Source: Thermoflexia bacterium (GTDB lineage: Bacteria > Chloroflexota > Anaerolineae > B4-G1). Taken from it: DNA of 55,776 nucleotides. The position numbers were made by a program, and so were the translations under genes. Positions 14,193 through 23,102 of the stretch are shown piece after piece; within the stretch, counting starts at the first letter, position 1, and each line of letters opens with the position of its first letter. Location: the NCBI GenBank assembly GCA_011192155.1, contig DUEK01000009.1, positions 1-55,776 on the forward strand. The letters are read 5' to 3'. The notes beneath the pieces were generated by a model. It searched no databases and was not told where the DNA came from. It was given only the letters and a program-made list of their open reading frames with translations.

Positions 14193-15724
14193 AGCCCTCG
14201 CGATTCCATCACCTTGCTGCGGTCAGCCTGCTGACGCTGGTCGCCTTTGCCGTGCGCGCCGTCTCTCTGGATGTCCAGCCGCTCTGGAGGGACGAGGTGG
14301 ACGCGTTGCGCTTTGCCACCGTCCCCTGGCCCAAGATGCTGGCTTCCTTCACCCGCCCCGGCTGGAATGGCCCATTCTATTACGTCTTGCTGCGCGGATG
14401 GGTCGCGCTCGCCGGCGCGAGTGAATACGGCCTGCGTTTCTTCTCGCTCTCTTTTGGCGCGCTCTGCGTGCCGCTGGCCTATGTGCTGGGTCGCCGCCTG
14501 TTCGACCGTTCGACAGGCCTCCTCGTTGCGTTATTGATGGCCACTTCCCCCTACTTGACCTGGTACAGTCAGGAAGTCAAGATGTACACACTGGTACCGG
14601 CCCTGGCTCTATTGGCGATTTACGGACTGCGTCGTGCTATTGAGGGAAGTAAGTGGCATTGGTGGGCGGCGCTGGTCGCCGCTACCAGTCTGGCCTGTTA
14701 CTCCCACATCTTGGCGGCCCTGCTCATCCCCGTGCAGATATTGCTCTACTTTGCCTGGTGGCCCCAGGCGCGCAAGCGCTGGGCCGGCGCGCTGGCCAGT
14801 CTGGTCAGCCTCACTCTGCCCTACCTACCGTTGCTTGCCTGGCAGGCTCCGTTGCTGCTGCAAGAGCGCGAGACCGGCTTTCTCCCCTATACATTGAGCG
14901 AGATGGTAGAGACCCTGCTCAACGGCTGGAGCCTGGGGATGTTGGGCTGGGGATGGTCCTGGGGCGTCGTACTGATGGGCGCGCTGGCCGTGTGGGGACT
15001 CTTTTTTGGGGGAAAAATCAGGAACCGCTTCGCGCTGGCGTGCTGGCTCGCCGTTCCACTGCTGGCTATGTGGCTCATCTCGCTGCGCCAACCGCTCTTT
15101 ACCGACCGCTACCTCGCTTGGGCCGCGCCAGCTTTCTACCTGTTGATCTCTCTCGGTCTGGTTTCCCTTATGCGCATGGGTGGTTGGGGGCGTTGGATGA
15201 CGGTGGCGCTGGTGGGCATCATTATTGTTTTAAACGGCGTCAATCTGTGGCGGCAGGCCGCCACTCCGATAAAATCCAACTTTCGCGCCGCCGCCGCTTA
15301 CATAGCCGACTATCGTGTACCCAACGAACCAGGCGTACATCGGCCTTCTGGTGAGACTGGTGGCTTTACGTGTTATCTGCCGCTCGTTATGAGCAACTGC
15401 TGTGGCTTTAACGAACTGGTCATTTTTCAAATTCCCTACGCCAAATACACTTTCGACTATTACTTTCCCGAGGACGAATATCCCTGGGCCGAGGGACTTT
15501 ACACCAACCACCGCTCCGCTGATGGCTCTTATTTGATAGGCGAACGAGAGGTCGCCGATGGCATGCAAGAGATGACGGCGGGGCGTGACGTGGTCTGGTT
15601 GGTCGCCACCGAGACGGCAATGTGGGACGAGCGCGGGTTGGTGCAGGCGTGGTTGGAGACAAACTGGGAACGAGCAGACGAGGCTCACTTTATGCGGGTA
15701 GACGTATACCGGTACGTCAGGTGA
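14189..15724 (+). CDS. GT39-like polytopic glycosyltransferase (ArnT/PMT type)
   Basis: A 511-residue integral membrane protein. The first luminal loop carries WRDEVDALRFA, in which the acidic pair is the catalytic signature of GT-C enzymes. This is followed by the conserved GRRLFDRSTGLLVALLMATSPYLTWYSQEVKMY segment. About ten hydrophobic helices follow, then a soluble C-terminal region (about 390-511). Family members transfer a sugar from a polyprenyl-phosphate donor to lipid or protein. The start ATG at 14189 overlaps the preceding stop. An upstream in-frame extension from 14114 overlaps that gene and is rejected. The stop codon lies in heptanucleotide repeats. Confidence 0.85.
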   Translation: MKPSRFHHLAAVSLLTLVAFAVRAVSLDVQPLWRDEVDALRFATVPWPKMLASFTRPGWNGPFYYVLLRGWVALAGASEYGLRFFSLSFGALCVPLAYVLGRRLFDRSTGLLVALLMATSPYLTWYSQEVKMYTLVPALALLAIYGLRRAIEGSKWHWWAALVAATSLACYSHILAALLIPVQILLYFAWWPQARKRWAGALASLVSLTLPYLPLLAWQAPLLLQERETGFLPYTLSEMVETLLNGWSLGMLGWGWSWGVVLMGALAVWGLFFGGKIRNRFALACWLAVPLLAMWLISLRQPLFTDRYLAWAAPAFYLLISLGLVSLMRMGGWGRWMTVALVGIIIVLNGVNLWRQAATPIKSNFRAAAAYIADYRVPNEPGVHRPSGETGGFTCYLPLVMSNCCGFNELVIFQIPYAKYTFDYYFPEDEYPWAEGLYTNHRSADGSYLIGEREVADGMQEMTAGRDVVWLVATETAMWDERGLVQAWLETNWERADEAHFMRVDVYRYVR

Positions 15725-15809
15725 AACGTGGAATGTCAAGCGTCATACGTGAGAGGGCATAGTTACACGTTCGTTTGACGCTTGGCGTTTTACGCTTCAC
15801 GCCTTATGC
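15721..15809. repeat. Opposed arrays of degenerate heptanucleotide repeats
   Basis: Five in-phase GTSNNNN units (GTGAAAC, GTGGAAT, GTCAAGC, GTCATAC, GTGAGAG; 15721-15755) face six units with an ACG/GCG core (CGTTCGT to CTTATGC; 15768-15809). The arms are loosely complementary and could form an imperfect hairpin after the glycosyltransferase gene. The first array includes its stop codon. Confidence 0.75.
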
Positions 15810-15888
15810 GGTATAATACATCTACGAACTCGTGTTCGGGAATCGCGTTTAGAAATAAATTTATCCCGTTAGTTTGAGGAGGCAAGTG

Positions 15889-16782
15889 ATGAAACATCCA
15901 TTTAAGGTAGGTAAAAAGTATCGGAATCGCCACGATGAATATCAAGTTATCAGCATCGAAGAACCCAGGATGGTGATTCGATATTCCGACGGCAACACCT
16001 TGGAAACCAATGTAAATATACAGGCCTCCATTTGGCAAAATATCCAAATGGAGAAAGCCGTGAATAAACACCGTCGCAAAATGGAAGAGGAGCGGCTACA
16101 ACGACTGCGCAAGAGAATGTTCAAATTTGAGAATTTAGAGGCCCATGATTTTCAGGACGGTGTGAAAGGCACGTCATGGCGCGCCCGAACCGGACTGGGC
16201 GGGTTATTGGCAGAGCGAATGTCAAACGTCACCGAGTACAAGTTTCAATCGTACGCAGTCAACCCCTGGCCTGAAGTGCATATCGTACAACCTTCCCACT
16301 ATGACAGGCACGCAAGAGAGCAAAGCGTCAAGTTTGTGTTTGAGCTGGATCCAAAATGTGCCAGGTACGGTTTCTGCATCGAGAAAAACGACGGCCCAAT
16401 GGATGATGGGTGGGACTGGGCAGGATTCCTCGCCGTTCTCAAAAGTGACAAGACGCTGCAACAAAAAATCGTGGACGCAATGCGCCAACTTGAGCTACAG
16501 TGGGAAGTGTACATTGAGGATGAACCGGTTGCTCAAGTAAAAGCTGCCGAGAAGGGTATGATATTGGAGCAAGAGGGTCAAGATGAACCGAAGGAAATCT
16601 CGTGGCCTGATGGCTTTATCAAGAAATTGCCTGCTCTCAAAACTGAGCAGGGGTGTAGATTGCTCCTTTGCGCTCACATGGATAAGAAGGAAGCTATAGC
16701 CGCAGGCAAGTCCATCATTGATCCAGTCGCAGAGGTCTATCAGGCGTTGTTGCCGCTTTACGTGGCAAGTATGCAGAAGTGA
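15889..16782 (+). CDS. Hypothetical protein in accessory island
   Basis: 298 residues, not recognised. The N-terminal 50 residues (HPFKVGKKYRNRHDEYQVISIEE...) look like a small beta-rich domain. A basic helix (KHRRKMEEERLQRLRKRM) follows. The middle section is rich in aromatics and Asp (MDDGWDWAGF), and an acidic C-terminal region follows. No signal peptide, membrane helix or nucleotide-binding motif is seen. The start ATG 15889 follows GAGGAGG. It stands at the left edge of an A+T-richer block with AlbA_2, methyltransferase and nuclease genes, so a defence or accessory role is possible by context only. Its last codons merge with CAAGT-type short repeats. Confidence 0.6.
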   Translation: MKHPFKVGKKYRNRHDEYQVISIEEPRMVIRYSDGNTLETNVNIQASIWQNIQMEKAVNKHRRKMEEERLQRLRKRMFKFENLEAHDFQDGVKGTSWRARTGLGGLLAERMSNVTEYKFQSYAVNPWPEVHIVQPSHYDRHAREQSVKFVFELDPKCARYGFCIEKNDGPMDDGWDWAGFLAVLKSDKTLQQKIVDAMRQLELQWEVYIEDEPVAQVKAAEKGMILEQEGQDEPKEISWPDGFIKKLPALKTEQGCRLLLCAHMDKKEAIAAGKSIIDPVAEVYQALLPLYVASMQK

Positions 16783-16789
16783 TGTATCC

Positions 16790-16831
16790 AGTTATGCAAG
16801 TTTACAAGTGGCAAGTATGCAAGTGGCAAAG
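16790..16831 (+). repeat. CAAGT short tandem repeat, 7/8-bp period
   Basis: GCAAG recurs with spacings of 8, 7, 8 and 7 bp (C at 16797, 16805, 16812, 16820, 16827). This is a looser version of the heptanucleotide arrays elsewhere. It separates the hypothetical gene from the AlbA_2 gene. Confidence 0.6.
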
Positions 16832-16889
16832 TGTGACGCAGATTGGCAGCCAAACCTGGCCCAAGTCGTAGAATCGGAGGAAATTGGAA

Positions 16890-18254
16890 ATGTGGCCCAA
16901 TCTGCCTGAGCGTCGCCCTGGCCAAATGCTGGCTTTTATGCCGGAACCAGATCCCCAATTGTTGGCGGAAACCATGGTGGCCTTTGCCAACTCTGACGGC
17001 GGCGACATTCTCATCGGTGTGAACGCGGAAGGGCAGGCCACAGGTCAGGTTTATGCGGACGAGGTCGAATCTGCGTTGCGGGCCGTGGCGCGCGAGTGTC
17101 GTCCGCCGGTGGATGCCCGCTGGCACCAGGCGGCGGACGAGGATGGTTTGGCCTTTGCCATCGTCATTGCCCGCAGCCCCGAACTCCACAGCTTGGCCGA
17201 CGGGCGCGTGTTGGTCCGCGCCGGCGCGGAGAACCGGCCCCTCAGCGGCGACCAGATCCGCCAACTGGCCGCCACCAAATCCACCGGCGACTTTGAGGCA
17301 GAACTCGCGCCCGGAGCGCGGCGGGAGGATTTCGACGACGAGGTGCTCGCCGAGTTTGTGGCCAAGTGGGAAGAGCGCCAGCATCGAGAATGGATCGGCC
17401 CTGTAGACGACTTGCTGCTCGAAGTGGGAGCTTTGGATGAGGAGGGCCATCCCACCATCGTGGGGGTGCTGCTATTTGCCCGCAATCCGCAGGCTTTTTT
17501 GCCTCAGAGTGGGCTTACGTTCGTCAAGTTCGTGGGCACGCTACCCCGGGGCGAGTCTGGACGACCGGGCTATGGCCGCCGCGAAGAGATCGGCGGGCCG
17601 CTGGCGCGCATCATCCAGCGCACGTGGGAGATCGTGGGGGAAGAGATGCGCATCGGCGCCGTCGTCACGGGGCTTGAGCGCAAGGAACGAACAGAGTACC
17701 CGGTCGCGGCCGTGCGCGAGGCGTTGGTCAACGCCATCGCCCACCGGGATTATCGGCTGGGCGGGCGGCGCATTGAGGTGCGCATGTTCTCCGACCGTAT
17801 GGAGATCATCAGTCCCGGCGGATTGCCCGGTTTCATCACTGTGGATAATATCATCGAGGAGCACTTTTCGCGCAACCCGCGCATCGTCTCTGGCCTGTAC
17901 CAGTGGGGCTACATAGAGGAGCTGGGGCTGGGCGTAGACCTGATGATCGAGGAGATGACGCGAGCCGGACACCCGCTGCCCAAGTTCAAGGATACCCCCT
18001 ATTCATTCACCGTCCAGCTCTACAACGTCCGCGAGCGCGCTCCCCAGCCGACCTGGACGCGCACGATGAACGAGCGGCAGGCCAAAGCGTTGACCTACGT
18101 GCAGGAGCATAGCCGCATCACCAACCGCGAGTACCGGGGCATCTGCCCAGACGTCAGCGCCGAGACGCTGCGGCTGGATCTGGCGGATCTGGTGGAGCGG
18201 GGAATCTTGCTCAAGATTGGGGCCAAGAAAGGGACGTATTATATTTTAAAGTAG
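16890..18254 (+). CDS. AlbA_2-domain ATP-binding protein (divergent AAA-4 / RecG-like group)
   Basis: 454 residues. The N-terminal AlbA_2 (Schlafen-type) domain has the signature FANSDGGDILIGVNAEGQATG at about residues 30-50. The C-terminal half has a GHKL-like segment (VREALVNAIAHRDYRLGGRRIEV, about 270-290) and a winged-helix-like tail (NREYRGICPDVSAETLRLDLADLVERGIL). Proteins of this architecture are predicted transcriptional regulators or nucleic-acid-binding ATPases and are frequent in defence and mobile islands. The start ATG 16890 follows GGAGG at 9-base spacing; TTG at 16884 is less likely. It lies directly upstream of a restriction-modification pair, same strand. Confidence 0.8.
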   Translation: MWPNLPERRPGQMLAFMPEPDPQLLAETMVAFANSDGGDILIGVNAEGQATGQVYADEVESALRAVARECRPPVDARWHQAADEDGLAFAIVIARSPELHSLADGRVLVRAGAENRPLSGDQIRQLAATKSTGDFEAELAPGARREDFDDEVLAEFVAKWEERQHREWIGPVDDLLLEVGALDEEGHPTIVGVLLFARNPQAFLPQSGLTFVKFVGTLPRGESGRPGYGRREEIGGPLARIIQRTWEIVGEEMRIGAVVTGLERKERTEYPVAAVREALVNAIAHRDYRLGGRRIEVRMFSDRMEIISPGGLPGFITVDNIIEEHFSRNPRIVSGLYQWGYIEELGLGVDLMIEEMTRAGHPLPKFKDTPYSFTVQLYNVRERAPQPTWTRTMNERQAKALTYVQEHSRITNREYRGICPDVSAETLRLDLADLVERGILLKIGAKKGTYYILK

Positions 18255-18305
18255 AGGACTGCTTGCTGCTTCCGGGTCATCTGCTGCTTGCAAAGGAAAT
18301 TAGTT

Positions 18306-19670
18306 ATGAAACAATACAAGCAGTTACATCTTACCGGCGTAGGACTTGACGAACCGCTACCTTTAGAAAACAATGGGCTTTACAGTGGTAAGGACCTGGG
18401 TACCTTCAAAGATAGCTTACGTGCTCCCGTGCATAGGTGGTTCAAATACCCAGCAGGATACTCGTACAAGTTTGTAAGAGCAAGTTTTGAGCAGTTTGAT
18501 ATTTCTCAGGGCGATTGGGTTTATGATCCATTTTCAGGAACAGGCACAACCTTGGTAAGTGCAAAGCAGTTAGGTGTTAATGCCTATGGAGTCGAGGCCC
18601 ATACTTTTGTTCATTGGGTAGCCGAAACTAAGCTGTATTGGGACTTTGATCTGGATAAACTAAACCGACAATTTAATAACTTTTTAAGCACTAGTTATCA
18701 GTTTGTACAGGATAACGTGGGTGACGTGTCACTTAACGGCGCTTTTCCAGAATTGGTATACAAGTGTTACCACACCAACGACTTGAAAGAGTTGTATTTG
18801 TTGCGTGAATTTATCATACAAGAAGCATCTGATAGCCACTTGCAAAACTTTTTCAAACTTGCGCTGACTAATACTTTGAGAGAAGCCGCCGCCGCTGGCA
18901 CTGGATGGCCCTATATTTCTCCTCGTGCCAGCAAAGACAAACCAGCCAAAGGCGCTTTGAGAGTTTTTGGAAAGATAGTCCAAGATATGTTTCTAGACTT
19001 GAGAGTGATACAGGCTAATAATACACCAGGGGAATGGCCGCAAGCACTCAACATCTTGGGCGATTCGCGCGAGAAGCAAAATTTGGCAAACGGACAAATT
19101 GACATAGCCCTTACCTCACCGCCGTATTTGAATAACTATGACTATGCTGATCGAACCAGGTTAGAAACCTACTTCTGGGGAATTACAAAGTCTTGGGGAG
19201 ATATTACACGCGAGTACAGAGATAAATTAATAACGGCCGCGACTACGCAAATTAGGCGTAGCAAATATGATGTCGAAACAGCGCTTAATCAAGAAGTGAA
19301 ATCTGTAGCTGCCGATGTTTATAAAACCCTGCAACCCAAAATATTACAATTAGCGGAACTTCGGTTGCAAAAGGGTGGCAAAAAAAGTTATGACCTGATG
19401 GTTGCGCTTTACTTTAACGATATTTTCCAGGTAATGAAAGAAACCTATCGTGTGTTGCGCAAAGGCGGCAGGTTCTGTCTGATACTAGGAGATTCTGCTC
19501 CCTACGGCGTTCATATACAGACTGATAATCTCATAGGCGAACTAGGGCTTGGTCTGGGATTTAGCAATTTTGATTATCATAAATTACGGACTCGTGGGGG
19601 CAAGTGGAAAGATAATCCACAAAGGCATAGCGTGCCCCTGCGTGAAGGTGTTGTGGTTCTGACCAAGTGA
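18306..19670 (+). CDS. Site-specific DNA methyltransferase (N4-cytosine/N6-adenine amino-methyltransferase type)
   Basis: 454 residues. Motif I, DPFSGTGTT, at residues 74-82 binds S-adenosylmethionine. The catalytic motif IV, TSPPYLNNYDY, begins at residue 270, and SPPY favours the N4mC/N6mA amino-methyltransferase group. About 190 residues lie between motifs I and IV, a long insert that could hold target recognition. The C-terminus has the RVLRKGGRFCLILGDS strand. The start ATG 18306 follows AAAGGAA. Codon use and base composition are clearly more A+T-rich than neighbouring housekeeping genes, suggesting transfer. It is followed after 11 bp by a PD-(D/E)XK nuclease, so a type II-like restriction-modification system is inferred. 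Confidence 0.85.
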   Translation: MKQYKQLHLTGVGLDEPLPLENNGLYSGKDLGTFKDSLRAPVHRWFKYPAGYSYKFVRASFEQFDISQGDWVYDPFSGTGTTLVSAKQLGVNAYGVEAHTFVHWVAETKLYWDFDLDKLNRQFNNFLSTSYQFVQDNVGDVSLNGAFPELVYKCYHTNDLKELYLLREFIIQEASDSHLQNFFKLALTNTLREAAAAGTGWPYISPRASKDKPAKGALRVFGKIVQDMFLDLRVIQANNTPGEWPQALNILGDSREKQNLANGQIDIALTSPPYLNNYDYADRTRLETYFWGITKSWGDITREYRDKLITAATTQIRRSKYDVETALNQEVKSVAADVYKTLQPKILQLAELRLQKGGKKSYDLMVALYFNDIFQVMKETYRVLRKGGRFCLILGDSAPYGVHIQTDNLIGELGLGLGFSNFDYHKLRTRGGKWKDNPQRHSVPLREGVVVLTK

Positions 19671-19681
19671 AAGGAAAAGTT

Positions 19682-20548
19682 ATGGCGCGTAAGCAATTTA
19701 GGCCAGAGGATGGGAGTACAAGCGCGTCTAGCAAATTTGGGCAGATGATAGGCGAGGCTTTTGAAAAAGTAGTCATTGCCCTCATAGTTGATTATCTTGA
19801 GAAAGCGTATCCTGACTGCGAGATATTAGAACCAAGTGAGGGTGCACAATTAGTGACCCTAAAGATGCTGGGCGGGTCATCGCGTCAGCTTGATACTGTA
19901 ATAACGATGCGTGAATCAGACGCCCCTGTTGCATTATTAGAGACCAAGTGGTTAAAAGATGCGCGTCACCATAACGACAAAGGAGCCTGGATTTTACAGT
20001 TACGAGAAGTCAAGAAGCGATACGCGACTATCAGAGGCGCCGCGGCTGTTCTGGCCGGATACTGGACGGAAGGCGTTGGCATAGTGCTAATGTCGGAGGG
20101 AGGTATCAAAATGGTGTTGGTCGCTACCGACGAAGAGATATATAGCACTATCCAACCGCGTCTCGACGAGTTTCTGGGTGAAAACAGCTTTGTCCTAAAT
20201 GCTGAACAAGCACGCAAACGCTATCCTCGTCCCTGGGACTTGGCAAACTGTATTATCTGGCTGGAAGATGAAAACGAGCTAGGCAACGTTGCTGAGAGTT
20301 GGTTACATTTTGAAAAGCAAGAAAAGGACGGAAAGCTATCTACGGGTGAAGAATTGATCAAGCGGGCAATTGATGAATTGCTCTCTCCATTACCCGAAGC
20401 ACCGCAAATTCGGCAGTTCAAAATCTCGCTGGAAATTGACACAGGCAACGTCATATACCAAGAGTTTGTGGATGTCGAAGAAGTGGCAGATTTTGTGCAT
20501 ACCTACTATCGTAACCCTGAAAAGATTCTTGAACGCATTTCCCCATAG
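19682..20548 (+). CDS. Putative PD-(D/E)XK restriction endonuclease
   Basis: 288 residues. A core-like pattern E25 ... D71 (SRQLDTVIT) ... E87-T-K89 (VALLETKW) matches the alpha-E / D / ExK arrangement of PD-(D/E)XK nucleases. A helix containing WILQLREVKKRY follows. The C-terminal 150 residues are not recognised and may recognise DNA. Immediate linkage to the DNA methyltransferase (11 bp, same strand) supports a restriction role. The start ATG 19682 is preceded by AAAGGAAAA; an in-frame GTG at 19667 overlapping the methyltransferase stop is an alternative. Low G+C matches its partner. The assignment rests on the motif and context. Confidence 0.7.
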   Translation: MARKQFRPEDGSTSASSKFGQMIGEAFEKVVIALIVDYLEKAYPDCEILEPSEGAQLVTLKMLGGSSRQLDTVITMRESDAPVALLETKWLKDARHHNDKGAWILQLREVKKRYATIRGAAAVLAGYWTEGVGIVLMSEGGIKMVLVATDEEIYSTIQPRLDEFLGENSFVLNAEQARKRYPRPWDLANCIIWLEDENELGNVAESWLHFEKQEKDGKLSTGEELIKRAIDELLSPLPEAPQIRQFKISLEIDTGNVIYQEFVDVEEVADFVHTYYRNPEKILERISP

Positions 20549-20639
20549 CCTCGTCTATTATCCCAAGTTTATCCCAAATCCTATTTGGGATATCTTGTCT
20601 AAAATATCATCAAAAAAGGTAACTACCTAACAAAGCTAC

Positions 20640-20905
20640 GCCTCAAACCGACGAGTAAAATGGGACACGGATTAACACGGGCTGCGCACACGGATTTTGT
20701 CGCTTTGCTTACAATCCGTGTTTTCCCGTAAGCGAAGCGACTTCATCCGTGTCCAAAATTCTGTCTCATCTGTAAAGAATTTTGGTTTTCAAATGTTCAG
20801 GCAATCCCGATTTGGACACAGAGAACTGGTAAAAAACCGGGATTCCCCTCTGTGTATCTCTGTGAAGCACTCTGCGAAACTCTGTGTAACCATAGGCTGA
20901 GTAGT
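20640..20905. repeat. Intergenic cluster of ACACGG and CTCTGTG short inverted repeats
   Basis: Two palindromic clusters lie between the nuclease and acyl-CoA dehydrogenase genes. One has GGACACGGATTAACACGG facing ATCCGTGTTTTCCC and CATCCGTGTCC (about 20660-20757). The other has GGACACAGAGAAC facing CTCTGTGTATCTCTGTGAAG and CTCTGTGTAACC (about 20813-20893). No gene is evident in this 379-bp gap. The arms again have about 7-bp internal periodicity. Confidence 0.6.
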
Positions 20906-20927
20906 TACCAAAAAAGGAGAAACCTAA

Positions 20928-22097
20928 ATGGACCTACAACTCACTGACGAACACCGCATGATCCGCGATATGGCGCGGGACTTTGCCCAGAAAGAGATCG
21001 CATCCATCGCTGCCGAGCACGACGAGACGGGCGAGTTTCCCTATGAGACGATCATGAAGATGGGCGCGCAGGGCTTTATGGGTATCGAGGTGCCGGAGGA
21101 GTACGGCGGTGTGGGGATGGACACACTGGCCTACGTGCTCGCCCTGGAGGAGATATCCAAGGTGGACGGCTCTCACGGCGTCGTCATGTCCGTCTGCAAT
21201 TCCCTCTACTGTTACGGTTTTCTACGCTACGGCACCGAGGAGCAGAAGCAAAAGTACCTGCGTCCGGTCGCCAGCGGCGAGGCGATCGGGGCCTACGCGC
21301 TGACCGAGCCTCAATCCGGCTCCGACGCCAGCAATATGCGCTTGACGGCCGCCCTCTCACCTGACGGCTCTCACTATGTGATCAACGGCACCAAGTCCTG
21401 GATCACCAGCGGACCGGTCGCCAAATACATCCTGCTGTTCGCCCAGACCGATCCCGACGCCAAACCCCGCCACCGGGGAGTCAGCGCCCTCATCATTGAT
21501 ACCGGCGAGCCGGGCTTTGAGCGCGGCAAGACCGAGCCTAAACTGGGCATCCGCGCCTCCGCCACCTGCGAGATTCACTTTGAGGACTATAAATGTCCGG
21601 TGGGAGCACGGCTGGGCGAGGAAGGGGAGGGATTCAAAATCTCGATGGCGGTGCTGGACGCGGGCCGCATCGGCATTGCATCCCAGGCGCTAGGCATCGC
21701 CGAGGCCGCTTATGAAGCCTCGCTGGAATACGCCCGCGAGCGGGAGGCTTTTGGCAAAAAGATCGGCCAGTTCCAAATGATCCAGCAAAAGCTGGCCGAT
21801 ATGAAAATGCGCATTGAGGCCAGCCGTTTGCTCATCTACAAAGCGGCGCTGGCTAAACAGGCCTCCAAAGAGACGCACAAGCGGTACACCCTGGAATCCT
21901 GCATGGCAAAGACCTTTGCCTCAGAGACGGCGATGTGGGTCACGACCCAGGCGATCCAGATCCACGCCGGGATGGGCTATAGCAAGGAATTGCCAATTGA
22001 GCGCTACTTTCGCGACGCCAAAGTGACCGAGATCTATGAGGGCACCAGCGAGATCCAGCGCATGGTGATCGCACGGATGGAGACGGGACTGCGGTAA
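20928..22097 (+). CDS. Acyl-CoA dehydrogenase
   Basis: A 389-residue FAD enzyme that introduces the C2-C3 double bond in acyl-CoA during beta-oxidation or amino-acid catabolism and passes electrons to ETF. YALTEPQSGSDASNMRLTA and the following KSWITSG are the FAD/substrate signatures. The catalytic base is the Glu in TEIYEGTSEIQRMVIAR near the C-terminus, as in short/medium-chain enzymes. MGYSKELPIERYFRDAK is conserved. Length is normal for the family. The start ATG follows AAAAAAGGAG. No ETF or other beta-oxidation gene is adjacent. Chain-length preference cannot be decided. Confidence 0.93.
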   Translation: MDLQLTDEHRMIRDMARDFAQKEIASIAAEHDETGEFPYETIMKMGAQGFMGIEVPEEYGGVGMDTLAYVLALEEISKVDGSHGVVMSVCNSLYCYGFLRYGTEEQKQKYLRPVASGEAIGAYALTEPQSGSDASNMRLTAALSPDGSHYVINGTKSWITSGPVAKYILLFAQTDPDAKPRHRGVSALIIDTGEPGFERGKTEPKLGIRASATCEIHFEDYKCPVGARLGEEGEGFKISMAVLDAGRIGIASQALGIAEAAYEASLEYAREREAFGKKIGQFQMIQQKLADMKMRIEASRLLIYKAALAKQASKETHKRYTLESCMAKTFASETAMWVTTQAIQIHAGMGYSKELPIERYFRDAKVTEIYEGTSEIQRMVIARMETGLR

Positions 22098-22135
22098 TAC
22101 TGGCAGATCAGACAATTGAAAAAGGAGAAATTGAC

Positions 22136-22930
22136 ATGAAACACAGAATCCCCTTGCTCGCTCTAACTATTCTCACCCTGGCCGCGCTGGCGTGCGGCCC
22201 CTGTGGCCTGATAAGCAACCTCACCGGTGAGGAGGGGCCAGAGATCGCTCTACCGACGGTCGAACCCGGCGACGAGCAACCACCCCCGGCCGGGGACGAG
22301 GGGGAGCAACCGACGCTCCCACCTGAATCTGAGGTCGGCGCTCCCGAGATCGCCGACCTGGACACGTTGGACAGTTATCGCGTCCAGCAGACGATCAGGG
22401 TGGAAGATCAAGATGGCTCCCAGGTACAGGAGATGACGGTGCTGGAGGAGTGGGTTCGGGAGCCTCCGGCCAAGCGCATCCTCATATCCGGGGATATGCC
22501 CACCACAGAGATGATCTACATTGGAGACAAAGCCTGGATGAAGGCCGGCGATACGTGGATGGAGATGCCATCTGAACAAGCCCCGGATTTTACCAGCGGC
22601 ATGGACATCACACCGGATATGGGGGGCATTACGGCTTTGGTGGGGGAGGAGACGGTGAATGGCATTAGTTGCAAACACTATACCATTGACGAAGAGAATT
22701 TCGCCGTGGCCGACCCCAGCGAAGGCTCATTCACCGCCTACATTCGGGGCGAGGTGTGGATAGCGGATCAGCCGGGATTGCCTCCCATCATCGTTCGGGA
22801 ACAGATCCAGATAGAGGGAAGTTTCATCCCTGTCCCCGGAGCATCCTCGTCCGCGGAGGGCGGGACTACCTATTTTGAGAAAGAGGTCACCGACATCAAC
22901 GCGCCCATCACCATCGAACCGCCGGAGTAG
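22136..22930 (+). CDS. Secreted lipoprotein, LolA/LppX-like
   Basis: 264 residues. It has a lipoprotein signal peptide MKHRIPLLALTILTLAALAC with the acylated Cys at residue 20. An acidic Pro/Glu-rich linker (about 30-70) follows. A beta-rich domain begins LDTLDSYRVQQTI and includes MIYIGDKAWMKAGDTWMEM and NGISCKHYTIDE. This pattern is seen in LppX/LprG-like and LolA-like proteins that bind lipids or lie at the outer cell surface. The start follows AAAAAGGAG. It is probably cotranscribed with the acyl-CoA dehydrogenase (38-bp gap). Specific function unknown. Confidence 0.7.
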   Translation: MKHRIPLLALTILTLAALACGPCGLISNLTGEEGPEIALPTVEPGDEQPPPAGDEGEQPTLPPESEVGAPEIADLDTLDSYRVQQTIRVEDQDGSQVQEMTVLEEWVREPPAKRILISGDMPTTEMIYIGDKAWMKAGDTWMEMPSEQAPDFTSGMDITPDMGGITALVGEETVNGISCKHYTIDEENFAVADPSEGSFTAYIRGEVWIADQPGLPPIIVREQIQIEGSFIPVPGASSSAEGGTTYFEKEVTDINAPITIEPPE

Positions 22931-22942
22931 GCCATCCAGTCA

Positions 22943-23085
22943 CAGTAGATCCAAATTTCAGACCTCGGAGGTCTCGAAAGGTGACATTGGCAGCAAAAAT
23001 TGCTTAGATTGCGCCCGTTTTTACCGGCAAAGGCGCTCTCGAGAGACCTCCGAGGTCTTGTTGTCGTAACATTTTGGATCTACTG
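22943..23085 (+). mobile_element. Family-1 MITE-like element, copy D
   Basis: 143 bp, with one extra A relative to copy A. Termini are CAGTAGATCCAAA / TTTGGATCTACTG, with direct flanking AGTCA (22938-22942, 23086-23090). It lies between the lipoprotein stop and the oxidoreductase start, ending only 17 bp before that ATG. Confidence 0.88.
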
Positions 23086-23102
23086 AGTCAGGTAAATTTC
23101 CT

